A DNA stretch of 64,000 nt from a bacterium (GTDB lineage: Bacteria > UBA8248), in assembly GCA_022828125.1 (NCBI GenBank), contig JAJEJD010000008.1:186001-250000 (forward strand), in the 5' to 3' direction. The position numbers and the translations under genes were made by a program. Below are positions 25,117-33,150 of the stretch, in pieces. A model generated the notes under the pieces. That model saw only the letters and a program-made list of their open reading frames with translations. It was not told the origin of the DNA and ran no database searches. Each line of letters opens with the position of its first letter. Within the stretch, counting starts at the first letter, position 1.

Positions 25117-25228
25117 AACCCCCCCTACCCCCCCTTGTCAGGGGGGTAAGAAAAAGCAAAACCCCCTCAGCCCGGCGGGAGCGCATCGCCTTTTTATACC
25201 CCCCTGACAAGGGGGGGTAGGGGGGGTT
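25117..25228 (-). repeat. C/G-run palindromic element, copy C (core inverted relative to A)
   Basis: A 112-bp element with the same terminal inverted repeats as copy A. Its core is the reverse complement of copy A's core (about 4 mismatches in 72 bases). Both outer flanks (GAAATCCCAT on the left, GAGGGAGGTCGG then TTCGCGCGAAA on the right) are in the same orientation as in copy A. Confidence 0.92.
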
Positions 25229-25315
25229 GCCTTCAAAGAGGGAGGTCGGGGATTCGCGCGAAAGCGGCCTTCCCTCTAAAGGCAATGTCCCCTAACGAGC
25301 CTTTCCAACAACCTC

Positions 25316-26254
25316 CTAATGCGTTTGTTCTTCGACCAGAAGACCATCCAGGAATATACGCGCTCTCGCCGCGCCCTCCACCCGCACCAGCAGGTGAATC
25401 TCCTCGCCCGCGCTCACCTCGCGGGAGAGTTCCTCGCGCGTCTTGCCGTTCGATTCGAGTTCCACGCGAAGCGCGCGCCTGGGCTTCCCGTGCGGCACGC
25501 GGTAGCGCAGGACGATGAAATTTCCCGCCATCTGGTCCGCGCCGCGCGCCACGTCCACGTGCACGCGGTGGCCCGCAAGAACGCGCCGCCCGTGCGGCGG
25601 AATCTGCGAGACGATGGAGCCCCTGAGCGATCCCGGGCGGTCCACGTAGCGCACGCGCCCGACGTTCAGGCCGAGCGCGCGGACCTTGTCGAGGGCGTTG
25701 TTGACGGGCTCCCCGATCAGGGCAGGCATGACGTACGCCCGCTCACGGGGACCCTGGCTGACGACGAGCACCACGCCCTCGCCGCGCCTGATGTTTTCAC
25801 CCTCGTTCGGCCAGACGCCCAGAACCTGATCGATGGGTTTCCCGGGATCGTACAACCGCTCCACCAGCCGGACGCGAAGGCCCTCCAGGCGGATGAGGGT
25901 CTCCGCGCGGATCAGGTTCTCCCCCACCACGGCCGGCACCGCCACGTCCCGCCGGCCCTTGCTGAGAACGAGCGATACGCTTCTTCCCTTGCGGATGCGG
26001 CGTCCGCCGGGCGGATTCTGGCGCACGACGTGGTTCATGGACACCGCATCGCTGAACACGCGCCCGGTAACCTGCATGGGAATCCCCTTCTCGCCCAGCA
26101 GCTCCAGCGCGCGAATCACGTCGAGGCCCGTGACCTGGGGCAGAAAGACGCCCTCTCCTCCCCGGAAGACGTAGAGGCCCGCAGCGCCCCCGGCGCCGCC
26201 CAAGGCGACCAGGAACACGAACCAGAAAATGCCCCGCAGTATCCCTTTCAGCAA
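25316..26254 (-). CDS. PASTA-domain membrane protein
   Basis: About 312 residues: a membrane helix near the N terminus (IFWFVFLVALGGAGGAAGLYVF) and three PASTA repeats of about 65 residues, each with the pattern of VP..VG.. and a central (N/Q)PP or WPNEG turn (VVRQNPPGGRRIRKG, VWPNEGENIRRGE, SQIPPHGRRVLAGH), then a basic C-terminal domain. PASTA domains bind muropeptides or beta-lactams, usually in Ser/Thr kinases or PBPs. This protein has no kinase or transpeptidase domain, a form common in Deltaproteobacteria between rsmB and rpe. I chose TTG at 26254 behind GAGGGCGG; a TTG at 26275 is also possible. It overlaps the rsmB stop. Confidence 0.85.
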   Translation of the reverse strand: MLKGILRGIFWFVFLVALGGAGGAAGLYVFRGGEGVFLPQVTGLDVIRALELLGEKGIPMQVTGRVFSDAVSMNHVVRQNPPGGRRIRKGRSVSLVLSKGRRDVAVPAVVGENLIRAETLIRLEGLRVRLVERLYDPGKPIDQVLGVWPNEGENIRRGEGVVLVVSQGPRERAYVMPALIGEPVNNALDKVRALGLNVGRVRYVDRPGSLRGSIVSQIPPHGRRVLAGHRVHVDVARGADQMAGNFIVLRYRVPHGKPRRALRVELESNGKTREELSREVSAGEEIHLLVRVEGAARARIFLDGLLVEEQTH

Positions 26255-27618
26255 TTTCCGCCCTCTTTGCGCCAACTCACGGCGAAAAAGCCGTCAAGCC
26301 CGTCTCCCGGCGTTATCCCCAAACTCCCGTCCGGCTTCAGATACCGTTTCGCGCCTTCGGGGAGAGCGCCCCCGCCGCGCATGGGGACGAAGCCGGGCTC
26401 TCGAAACGAAGCCGCCACTTCTTCCGTTTCCTCCGGCTCGTTCGTACAAACCGAATACACCAGCCTGCCGCCGGGGCGCACCGCACGAGCAGCACCTTGC
26501 AACAGCTCCTTCTGCCGCTGCGCCTGCGCAACCAGGTCTGCTTCCTCAAGGCGCCACCTCGCATCGGGATGCCGCCTGAAAACCCCCAGTCCACTGCACG
26601 GCGCATCCACGAGAACGAGGTCGAACGCTTCATGAAAAGGCGGCTCCATGGCATCCATCCTCAAGAGCCGCACATCCGCCCGAATCCTAACACAATTGCG
26701 CTCGAGAAGAGCGAGGCGGCGAGACGACCTCTCCCCCGCAACGACGCGCCCGTTCTCTCCCGCCGCCCAGTCGAGGCAAGCCGTTTTTCCGCCGGGGGCC
26801 GCGCAGGCATCGAGAATCCGCTCTCCGGGGGCGGCGCCCGCGAAACGTGACACCAGGCTCGAGCTCTCATCCACCACGATGAATTTGCCCTCCCGCCAGG
26901 CCGCCGTATCGCTGAAGCGCAGCCCGGCCGCGCTCTCATCCGGCAGAAATACCAGACAATCCGGATCTACGCATCCGGGCTGTGTGGCGACGCCCTCGTT
27001 CGCAAGTTCCGCCGCCAGGCTCCGGGCGTTCGAGGCGCGGGTGTTCACGCGAAAGACGACCGGGGCCTCCTCGTTGTTCGCCCGGCACCGTCTTTGGGCC
27101 TCCTCATCGCCGAGCGTGCGCATCCAGCGCCTCACCAGCCAGCGCGGGTGGGATTCCCATATCGTGAGGTAGTCTTCCGGTTTCTCGGGCGGGGATACCT
27201 CATGCTCCGCCACCTTGCGCAACACCGCGTTCACCAGCCCCTTCGCCCAGCCCAGGTTCGGGCGATTCAGCAGGGAAACCGCGCCATCCACCGCGCCGTG
27301 CGCGGGCACGCGGTCCATGAACAAAAGCTGATAGGTCCCCAGCCGCAAGGCTTCGCGGGCGGGAGGGGCAAGTTTCGGTTTTTCCAGAAATTGGCCGAAA
27401 ACGAAATCGAGACGCCCCCGCCACCTCAGGACGCCGTAGATCAACTCGCGCAAAAAAGCGCGGTCGCGCGCGTCGAAATCCGCAGGTGAGAATCGCTCGA
27501 CCAGCAGGTCCGCCGCGAGGGGTGTTTTTTCGAAGGAGAGGAGAGCGGCGTGCGCCGCCCGGCGAACGAGGTCGGCGGAACGCGCGTTTTTCTCGCCGGC
27601 CGCGAGGTTCCGGCTCAC
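26248..27618 (-). CDS. rsmB: 16S rRNA (cytosine(967)-C(5))-methyltransferase RsmB
   Basis: About 456 residues: an N-terminal NusB-like RNA-binding domain (RDRAFLRELIYGVLRWRG) and a C-terminal m5C methyltransferase domain with ACAAPGGKTACLDW (SAM), DAPCSGLGVFRRHPDARW and YSVCTNEPEETEEV (catalytic Cys). I place the start at GTG 27618, because it overlaps the fmt stop as GTGA. An ATG at 27651 would add 11 residues inside fmt. The def-fmt-rsmB order is typical. Confidence 0.94.
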   Translation of the reverse strand: MSRNLAAGEKNARSADLVRRAAHAALLSFEKTPLAADLLVERFSPADFDARDRAFLRELIYGVLRWRGRLDFVFGQFLEKPKLAPPAREALRLGTYQLLFMDRVPAHGAVDGAVSLLNRPNLGWAKGLVNAVLRKVAEHEVSPPEKPEDYLTIWESHPRWLVRRWMRTLGDEEAQRRCRANNEEAPVVFRVNTRASNARSLAAELANEGVATQPGCVDPDCLVFLPDESAAGLRFSDTAAWREGKFIVVDESSSLVSRFAGAAPGERILDACAAPGGKTACLDWAAGENGRVVAGERSSRRLALLERNCVRIRADVRLLRMDAMEPPFHEAFDLVLVDAPCSGLGVFRRHPDARWRLEEADLVAQAQRQKELLQGAARAVRPGGRLVYSVCTNEPEETEEVAASFREPGFVPMRGGGALPEGAKRYLKPDGSLGITPGDGLDGFFAVSWRKEGGNC

Positions 27619-28562
27619 GCGCCCTCTCCGAGAACGAGGCCGGGCCGGCACGGGTATCCCCTCGCGAACGCGCCAGCGTCCATCTTCTTCCTGCCCGGCG
27701 GCTGGATTTCCAGAATCACCAAATCCCCCTCGCCCGTCGCCACGCGGATTCCCTCGCCCTCGGGCGATTCCGCCGGCCCCAGAACCTCACCGGCGGCTCC
27801 GCCGGACCCCTCGGGAACCGGCCAGGCCCGCCATATCCGCACCGGGCCGTTCTCTATCTCCGGCCACGCGGTCTGCGCCACGGGCCAGGGGTTGAGGCCC
27901 CGGACCAGCCTGTCGATGCGGCTCGCCGGGGACCGCCAATCGAGTTTCGCTTCTTCTTTCTGGAGTTTTTCCGCATAGGTGACCAGGGATTCATCCTGCG
28001 GCTCCTCCGTGGCTTCGCCTTTTTCGAGCGCGAGCAGGGTCGCCACCATCTGCTCAGCCCCCATGGCGGCCAGCTTGTCGTGCAGGGAGCCCGAAGTATC
28101 TCTCGCCCCGATGGGCAGCGAGCGGCGCGAGAGCACGTCGCCGGCGTCGAGTTCGGGCGCGACCCGCATCACGCAGACCCCGGTCTCGGAGTCCCCTTCT
28201 AAAAGGGCGCGCTGGATCGGCGCGGCGCCCCGCCAGCGCGGGAGAAGCGAGGGGTGCAGGTTCAACAACCCCAACCTAGGAACGTCCAGCAGTTTCCTGC
28301 TCAGAATCTGCCCGTAGGCCGCCACCACGCCTAAGTCGGGCCGGAATTCCGCGACGTCGGTCGAGCGGATTCGCTCCGGCTGCAGAACGGGCAGTCCCGC
28401 TTCGAGGGCGCAGGCCTTGACGGGCGGCGGCGTGAGCCTGCGGCCCCTGCCCGCGGGCCTGTCCGGCTGCGTGAAGACGGCCCCCACCTCGACGGAAGAG
28501 GCCATCAACGCTTGAAGCGTGGGCACGGCGAACTCGGATGTGCCGAAAAAAACCGCCCGCAT
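27615..28562 (-). CDS. fmt: Methionyl-tRNA formyltransferase
   Basis: A 315-residue enzyme that formylates initiator Met-tRNA. The formyl-transfer core contains VVAAYGQILSRKLL, LNLHPSLLPRWRGAAPIQRALLEGD and the ETGVCVM block, with the C-terminal OB-like tRNA-binding domain after residue about 210. ATG at 28562 follows GGGAGGA. It sits between def and rsmB as expected. Confidence 0.97.
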   Translation of the reverse strand: MRAVFFGTSEFAVPTLQALMASSVEVGAVFTQPDRPAGRGRRLTPPPVKACALEAGLPVLQPERIRSTDVAEFRPDLGVVAAYGQILSRKLLDVPRLGLLNLHPSLLPRWRGAAPIQRALLEGDSETGVCVMRVAPELDAGDVLSRRSLPIGARDTSGSLHDKLAAMGAEQMVATLLALEKGEATEEPQDESLVTYAEKLQKEEAKLDWRSPASRIDRLVRGLNPWPVAQTAWPEIENGPVRIWRAWPVPEGSGGAAGEVLGPAESPEGEGIRVATGEGDLVILEIQPPGRKKMDAGAFARGYPCRPGLVLGEGA

Positions 28563-28646
28563 GGATTCCTCCCGGGAAAAACGCAGCGCCGATGAAGCCG
28601 CGCGCGCATCAACGCAAAAAATATAGCACGAGCGAAACCGGGTTTT

Positions 28647-29156
28647 CTAAGAGGCGGCCCTGGCCTGTTTCTTGAGGCGGCGCTTCACGAGGTCGCGCTT
28701 CGTCTTGTTGAGGTGATCCAGGATGAGTTTGCCGTCGAGATGATCGATCTCGTGCTGGAGAACGAAGGCGAGAACATCGCGCGCGTCGAGAACGACTTCC
28801 TCGCCGCTCAGGTTCAGCGCGCGCACGCGCACCGACTCGCGGCGGCGGATTTTCTCGGTGACGCCCGGGAGCGAGAGGCATGCCTCCTCCACGACCCGCT
28901 CGCCGGAGGCGCTTTCGATCTCGGGGTTGACGAGAAAATGGACCTGTTTGGGGTCTTTCCCGAGCGAGACGTCGACCACGATGAGCCGGATGTTCTCCCC
29001 CACCTGGGGGGCGGCGAGGCCGACGCCGGGCGCGTCGTGCACGGTGGCGAGCATCGCGCGCGCGAGTTCCGCCGTCTGCTCCGTGATGCGTTCGACGGGG
29101 GAGCATTTCCGGCGAAGGGCGGGCGCCGGATACTTGAGGATTTCCAGTACGGCCAT
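28647..29156 (-). CDS. def: Peptide deformylase
   Basis: A 169-residue metalloenzyme that removes the N-formyl group of nascent proteins. All three family motifs are present: GVGLAAPQVG, EACLSLPG (Cys ligand; the usual Gly is Ala) and QHEIDHLDG (HExxH metal site). ATG at 29156 (MAVLEILKYP) follows GGAG; the longer frame adds 23 unsupported residues. It is first in the def-fmt-rsmB-PASTA unit and is preceded by a 1.2-kb repeat-rich gap. Confidence 0.96.
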   Translation of the reverse strand: MAVLEILKYPAPALRRKCSPVERITEQTAELARAMLATVHDAPGVGLAAPQVGENIRLIVVDVSLGKDPKQVHFLVNPEIESASGERVVEEACLSLPGVTEKIRRRESVRVRALNLSGEEVVLDARDVLAFVLQHEIDHLDGKLILDHLNKTKRDLVKRRLKKQARAAS

Positions 29157-29358
29157 CAGGGGTTCTCCGGTAAAATCGACGCGCAGGGGGATTCCTTGCG
29201 GTGCCGACACCATCATGTAACCCATCCGGAGTGCGGAATCAAATTCTTGAGTGCAATCTCGATGAAGGAGGGCTTGTTGAAAAACCCCACGATACCCACC
29301 CTCATCCCGAGCAGGCGCGAAGCGGCCGTATCGAGGGAGAGGATCCGCTCGGGGCAGC

Positions 29359-29383
29359 CCTTCGATACAAATGCTCCTTTCTC
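29359..29383 (+). repeat. 25-bp dispersed repeat fragment
   Basis: CCTTCGATACAAA then TGCTCCTTTCTC. Its reverse complement recurs at 29627-29651 with 2 mismatches in 25 bases, tying this gap to the nested palindrome downstream. Confidence 0.75.
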
Positions 29384-29418
29384 GGGCCTGTTGAAAAAGT
29401 CCTGATTAAGTAGTTCGG

Positions 29419-29511
29419 CGTAGGGGTCAGACATATATGTCTGACTGTGTGTGCTCCCGTTTTCCGTGTTTTTGTCCGAGGATTGGGCGGACACACGGGT
29501 CAGCCCCTACG
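29419..29511. repeat. 93-bp palindromic element with a perfect 20-bp core palindrome
   Basis: The ends CGTAGGGG (29419-29426) and CCCCTACG (29504-29511) are inverted repeats. Inside are a perfect 20-bp palindrome at 29426-29445 (GTCAGACATA-TATGTCTGAC) and a TGTCCG/CGGACA hairpin (29473-29478 with 29488-29493). It looks like a REP- or MITE-type element. No transposase is nearby. Confidence 0.75.
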
Positions 29512-29589
29512 TGTCGAGTTCGATTGATGAGGGTTTTTCAAAAGCCCCGTATGCGTACCCTGGTCCCTAGAAACCGCCGACGCCTCTTT

Positions 29590-29828
29590 CCTCACCCTGA
29601 GTAGCCGCCGAAGGTCAAACGCGATTGAGAAAGGAGTGTTTGTATCGAAGGTTTGACCCGACCGAGAAGGGAGGGTCAAAAGGCGCGGGATTGCAGTTCC
29701 TCCTTTTTCAGTCGGAACTGACCTTCGATACGCGGCTCCGCCGCTACTCAGGATGAGGGAGATGTGAGGACTATTTCAACAAACCCTTCTCAGTCGCGTT
29801 TGACCTGCGGCGGCTACTCAGGGTGAGG
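29590..29828. repeat. Nested palindromic repeat, 45-bp arms
   Basis: The left arm (29590-29634) and right arm (29784-29828) are inverted copies with 3 mismatches in 45 bases. Nested within is a perfect 11-bp pair, GTATCGAAGGT (29642-29652) with ACCTTCGATAC (29721-29731). The arm tip (CCGCTACTCAGG(G/A)TGAGG) occurs four times in this gap: at 29590 (inverted), 29741, about 29810 and about 29873. Confidence 0.85.
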
Positions 29829-29917
29829 GGTGTCGGGCAACGGCGGAGCCTGCCCCGAGCGAAGTCGAGGGGCCGCTACTCAGGGTGAGGGTTCGGGGTG
29901 TCGGCTACTTGACGCGA

Positions 29918-29960
29918 GGGGGGTAGATGCAAAGCCCCCCCGACAAGGGGGGTCGGCGGG
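29918..29960. repeat. Degenerate copy of the C/G-run palindromic element
   Basis: GGGGGGTA is followed by CCCCCCCGACAAGGGGGG and TCGGCGGG, which resembles the terminal arm of copies A-C (CCCCCCTGACAAGGGGGGG) with the core deleted. Confidence 0.55.
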
Positions 29961-30428
29961 TGCGGAGGAATTCATGCTTTACCCGTTCCGCGCGCGGGCT
30001 TTCTTCTTCTGAACGCTCATCCCGTTCCAGTCTGCCGGAGCGATGCGCATATTCGCGCATTTGCCGTCATCGCGTTTCACCCGGAATGCGGCAGAATCCG
30101 CCGCGAGGAGGCGTTCTCATGGACTCAGGAAAAGTACAACGGGGACAAAAGCGTCGAAACGATGAAACATCCCGGATGCGTTCGGACGCGGGGCCATGAG
30201 CATCAAAAATGCGCCGCTCCGACCGAATACGGCGCGCCATGCCGATGACCGTCTCCAGCGCGGTGATCATCGCGCAAACGGGCGGTCACGGACGCTCCCG
30301 CCGACCGAGGAAATCCCCGCCTCGAATTCCCGAAAAATTCGATAAATATCGATAAATTCACGGGGTTTTTCGATAAATTTCCGGCAATTTATCTTTTTGA
30401 TTTTTATATGGTTATACCGTTTCAGGCC
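29961..30428. other. Gene-free gap downstream of recA
   Basis: About 470 bases without a supportable gene; short open frames here have no recognisable product or ribosome site. The last 100 bases are AT-rich and hold three direct copies of CGATAAAT (30340, 30350, 30371). An inverted partner forms an 8-bp stem just past the recA stop (minus-strand GATAAATT / AATTTATC, about 30372-30393). Confidence 0.5.
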
Positions 30429-31529
30429 TTATTTCGGCGCCGCCGCCCGCGGGGCTTCTTTCTCCTCCGCCGCCACATTCGGCCCGCCGGCGCCGATTCC
30501 GACGGCGGCGCGCACCTGGCCATCGATTTCCGAGAAAAGATCCGCGTTCTCGCTCAAGAACCGCTTCACGTTCTCGCGTCCCTGGCCGATGCGCTCCTCG
30601 CCGTAGGAATACCACGCTCCCGTCTTGGCGACGATGCCTTTTTCGACGGCCAGATCGAGCACGTCGCCCTCTCGCGAGACGCCGCGCCCGAACATGATGT
30701 CGAATTCCGCCGTGCGGAACGGGGGAGCGAGCTTGTTCTTCACCACGCGTACCCGCGTCCTGTTGCCCACGTTGTTCTCACCTTCCTTGATCGCGGCGAT
30801 GCGCCGGATGTCCAGGCGTACGGAGGAGTAGAATTTGAGCGCGTTTCCGCCCGAAGTGGTTTCCGGATTCCCGAACATCACGCCGATTTTCATGCGGATC
30901 TGGTTGATGAAGATGAAACACGTGTTGCTGCGGTGCACTACACCAGTAAGCTTGCGGAGCGCCTGGCTCATGAGCCGCGCCTGGAGGCCCACGTGGTGGT
31001 CTCCCATGTCTCCTTCGAGCTCCGCCTTGGGCACCAAAGCGGCCACGGAGTCGATGACGACCACGTCGAGCGAGCCGCTGCTCGTGAGAATCTCGGCGAT
31101 CTCCAGGGCCTGCTCGCCCGTGTCGGGTTGGGAGACGATGAGGTTGTCCGTCTGCACCCCGAGCGCCTTGGCGTAGATCGGGTCCAGCGCGTGCTCCGCA
31201 TCGACGAAGGCGGCCATCCCGCCGCCCCGCTGCACTTGCGCGATGATTTGCAGCGCGATGGTCGTCTTGCCCGAGGACTCGGGGCCGAATATCTCCACGA
31301 TTCGCCCCCGCGGCACGCCTCCGCAGCCCAGGGCGGCGTCGAGCGATACCGAACCCGTGGAAATGGCCGGAATCGCCTCCACCCCCGGCCCTTCGCCCAG
31401 GCGCATGATGGAGCCTTTGCCGAATTGGCGGTTGATCTGGTTGAAAGCCATGTCCAGCGCCTTCTCGCGGCGCTCACGCCCTTGCGGGTTCTCGGATTTC
31501 TCGGAAGGTGACCCGTTTTTGAGGTTCAT
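30429..31529 (-). CDS. recA: Recombinase RecA
   Basis: A 366-residue RecA: Walker [13 protein letters not shown] region (DAEHALDP), Walker [19 protein letters not shown], loop L1/L2 region ([22 protein letters not shown]) and an Ala/Glu-rich acidic C terminus. It catalyses strand exchange and activates LexA self-cleavage. I chose ATG 31529 ([11 protein letters not shown]) behind AAGGGAG; an ATG 18 codons upstream has no ribosome site. It follows thpR on the same strand with a 444-base gap and its own likely promoter. I saw no E. coli-type CTGT-N8-ACAG or Bacillus-type GAAC-N4-GTTC LexA box. Confidence 0.97.
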   Translation of the reverse strand: MNLKNGSPSEKSENPQGRERREKALDMAFNQINRQFGKGSIMRLGEGPGVEAIPAISTGSVSLDAALGCGGVPRGRIVEIFGPESSGKTTIALQIIAQVQRGGGMAAFVDAEHALDPIYAKALGVQTDNLIVSQPDTGEQALEIAEILTSSGSLDVVVIDSVAALVPKAELEGDMGDHHVGLQARLMSQALRKLTGVVHRSNTCFIFINQIRMKIGVMFGNPETTSGGNALKFYSSVRLDIRRIAAIKEGENNVGNRTRVRVVKNKLAPPFRTAEFDIMFGRGVSREGDVLDLAVEKGIVAKTGAWYSYGEERIGQGRENVKRFLSENADLFSEIDGQVRAAVGIGAGGPNVAAEEKEAPRAAAPK

Positions 31530-31589
31530 CGGAAAACTCCCTTGGATGGAGGAATGCGCACCGGTTCGGGCGATGGCGGACATAGGTTG

Positions 31590-31618
31590 AATGTAGGGGA
31601 TCGACCCGTTTTCTGCAA
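31590..31618 (-). promoter_or_regulatory. Probable recA promoter
   Basis: On the minus strand, TTGCAG (31613-31618) and TACATT (31590-31595) are separated by 17 bases, about 60 bases before the recA start codon. Confidence 0.55.
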
Positions 31619-31706
31619 TACGGCAAACGCCGCTACTCCCAAAAGGGCTTGCGTGGAGATAACCCCTTCCCCTGTCTATCCATGGTTCCCAACGACGGCG
31701 GTAGTT

Positions 31707-31764
31707 AATTTTCGCTAAATATACGTAAAAACACCCTTCAGATCAAGTATAAAAAGCGAAAATT
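31707..31764. promoter_or_regulatory. 10-bp inverted repeat in the recA upstream gap
   Basis: AATTTTCGCT (31707-31716) and AGCGAAAATT (31755-31764) are perfect inverted repeats 38 bases apart in an AT-rich stretch. They could be a paired regulatory site or the feet of a structured RNA. The rest of the gap (31530-31973) holds no gene I can support. Confidence 0.35.
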
Positions 31765-31973
31765 ATGACGAAAAAAGGATTTTCCCCTTGAGTTGCGGGC
31801 GAGAATGGAGTGTACATGAGCAAAATACCATTTTTTCGTGGGTTCCTCACATCGTTATGGTGAACCCCTGTCCTCATCAATAAGGGGTGTCTCAATACAA
31901 GCCGGCGGATTTTCGGCGCTTGTGATTCAAGGTGGCATCAGACGCCACGAAGCAGGTGAACCGCCGGCCGCGC

Positions 31974-32549
31974 CTAGTGAAAAGTCACTCTTTCCAGCAC
32001 GGTGTGTATGGCCCCCGAGGGATTGAGTTCGCTTCTGAACAAAACCGCCTCGCGCACGCGGCAGACGAGGGGAGGCGTCAGCCATCGCTGTTCGGCGATT
32101 TCAAGCTCTCCCTCGAGCCCTGCGGGCGGGCGATCACGGGACCGGCGTCGTGCGATCGTCAGATGCGGGCGGAAAGGCCCCTCCCTGGAGGGAAACCCCG
32201 TGTCGGCCAGATGACGAGAAAGATTCGCCTCGAGTTCCGCCAGAGGCTCCGGCGTTTCCGAGGGCCCTGTCCAGAGCACGCCCGGGCGCTTGAGATGCGG
32301 AAAGACGCCGAAGCGGTCTATCGAAATATCGAAAGCGGGCGCGCCCTCGCCGGCACGGCGCAACGCCTCTGCGGCGGCCTCGGCCTGCGCACCTTCGATG
32401 TCACCCAAAAATCGAAGGGTGATGTGAATGTTCTCGGGCATCGCCCATCGGAAATCATCAAGAGCCGGCATGGTAGATAGCGATTCCTGAAGCGATTTCA
32501 GCATTCCGTGCTCATCCGCGCTGAACGGAATCGCCAAAAACGCACGCAT
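31974..32549 (-). CDS. thpR: RNA 2',3'-cyclic phosphodiesterase
   Basis: A 191-residue 2H-phosphoesterase with both HxTx motifs, NIHITLRFLG (about residue 40) and RPHLTIAR (about residue 128). It opens 2',3'-cyclic phosphates (formerly called 2'-5' RNA ligase). ATG at 32549 (MRAFLAIPF) has a perfect AAGGAGG. The position between the cinA C-terminal-domain gene and recA is the usual one in Deltaproteobacteria. Confidence 0.93.
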   Translation of the reverse strand: MRAFLAIPFSADEHGMLKSLQESLSTMPALDDFRWAMPENIHITLRFLGDIEGAQAEAAAEALRRAGEGAPAFDISIDRFGVFPHLKRPGVLWTGPSETPEPLAELEANLSRHLADTGFPSREGPFRPHLTIARRRSRDRPPAGLEGELEIAEQRWLTPPLVCRVREAVLFRSELNPSGAIHTVLERVTFH

Positions 32550-32623
32550 GAAGAACCTCCTTCGCAGGGTTAGCCACATCTCCCGGGGCAGAATAACACC
32601 CGCTTATCCAGGTCTAAGCACAT

Positions 32624-33130
32624 TCATGCACCAGTTAGTCGGCCCGGCGCTTCTAGGGCATAGCGCACCATCTCGATCGCCGCTTGCGCCGCTTGCGCTT
32701 TCACCTCCAGGCGGGAGCCTTCGAACAGGTGATACCGACAGACGGCGCCCGAAGGCGTGGTGACGGCCATATACACCGTGCCCACCGGCTTCTCGGCGCT
32801 GCCGCCCGTGGGTCCGGCGATGCCCGTGACGGACAGTCCGACTTCGCTTCCCGTCGCCGCGCGAGCTCCCTCCGCCATGGCGCGCGCGCAGGCTTCGCTC
32901 ACCGCTCCCGGCCCGCCCTCGGTCGCCACGATATCTTTCGATACGCCCAGAAGCGCCATTTTCGCCTCGTTGCTGTAGGTGATGAAACCTTGCTCGAAAT
33001 AAGCGGAACTGCCGGAAACGTCCGTGATGCGGCTGGCAATGAGACCGCCCGTGCAGCTCTCCGCCGTGGCGATGCGCCAGCCTTTATCACTCAGATACGC
33101 CCCGAGCCACTCTTCTACGGACTCCGCCAT
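32624..33130 (-). CDS. CinA C-terminal-domain protein (PncC-type nicotinamide-nucleotide amidase)
   Basis: A 168-residue stand-alone CinA C-terminal domain: ATAESCTGGLIASRIT, FEQGFITYSNEAKMALLGV and LSVTGIAGPTGGSAEKPVGTVY. Such proteins deamidate nicotinamide mononucleotide in the pyridine nucleotide salvage cycle. ATG at 33130 follows GGGGAG; a TTG at 33154 overlapping the pgpA stop as TTGA is the alternative. It is co-transcribed with pgpA upstream and thpR downstream. Confidence 0.9.
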   Translation of the reverse strand: MAESVEEWLGAYLSDKGWRIATAESCTGGLIASRITDVSGSSAYFEQGFITYSNEAKMALLGVSKDIVATEGGPGAVSEACARAMAEGARAATGSEVGLSVTGIAGPTGGSAEKPVGTVYMAVTTPSGAVCRYHLFEGSRLEVKAQAAQAAIEMVRYALEAPGRLTGA

Positions 33131-33150
33131 TTTTCTGTACTCCCCAGAAA

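Noticed and set aside
29213-29494. 93-codon minus-strand frame in the repeat-rich gap
   Set aside because: It is built from palindromic repeat pieces, has no ribosome site and no recognisable domain.
29560-29930. CRISPR array
   Set aside because: The repeated CCGCTACTCAGG motif is irregularly spaced, in both orientations, with no uniform spacers and no cas genes.
29927-30270. Short frames on both strands downstream of recA
   Set aside because: Overlapping frames, no ribosome sites, low-complexity Arg/Ser-rich products.
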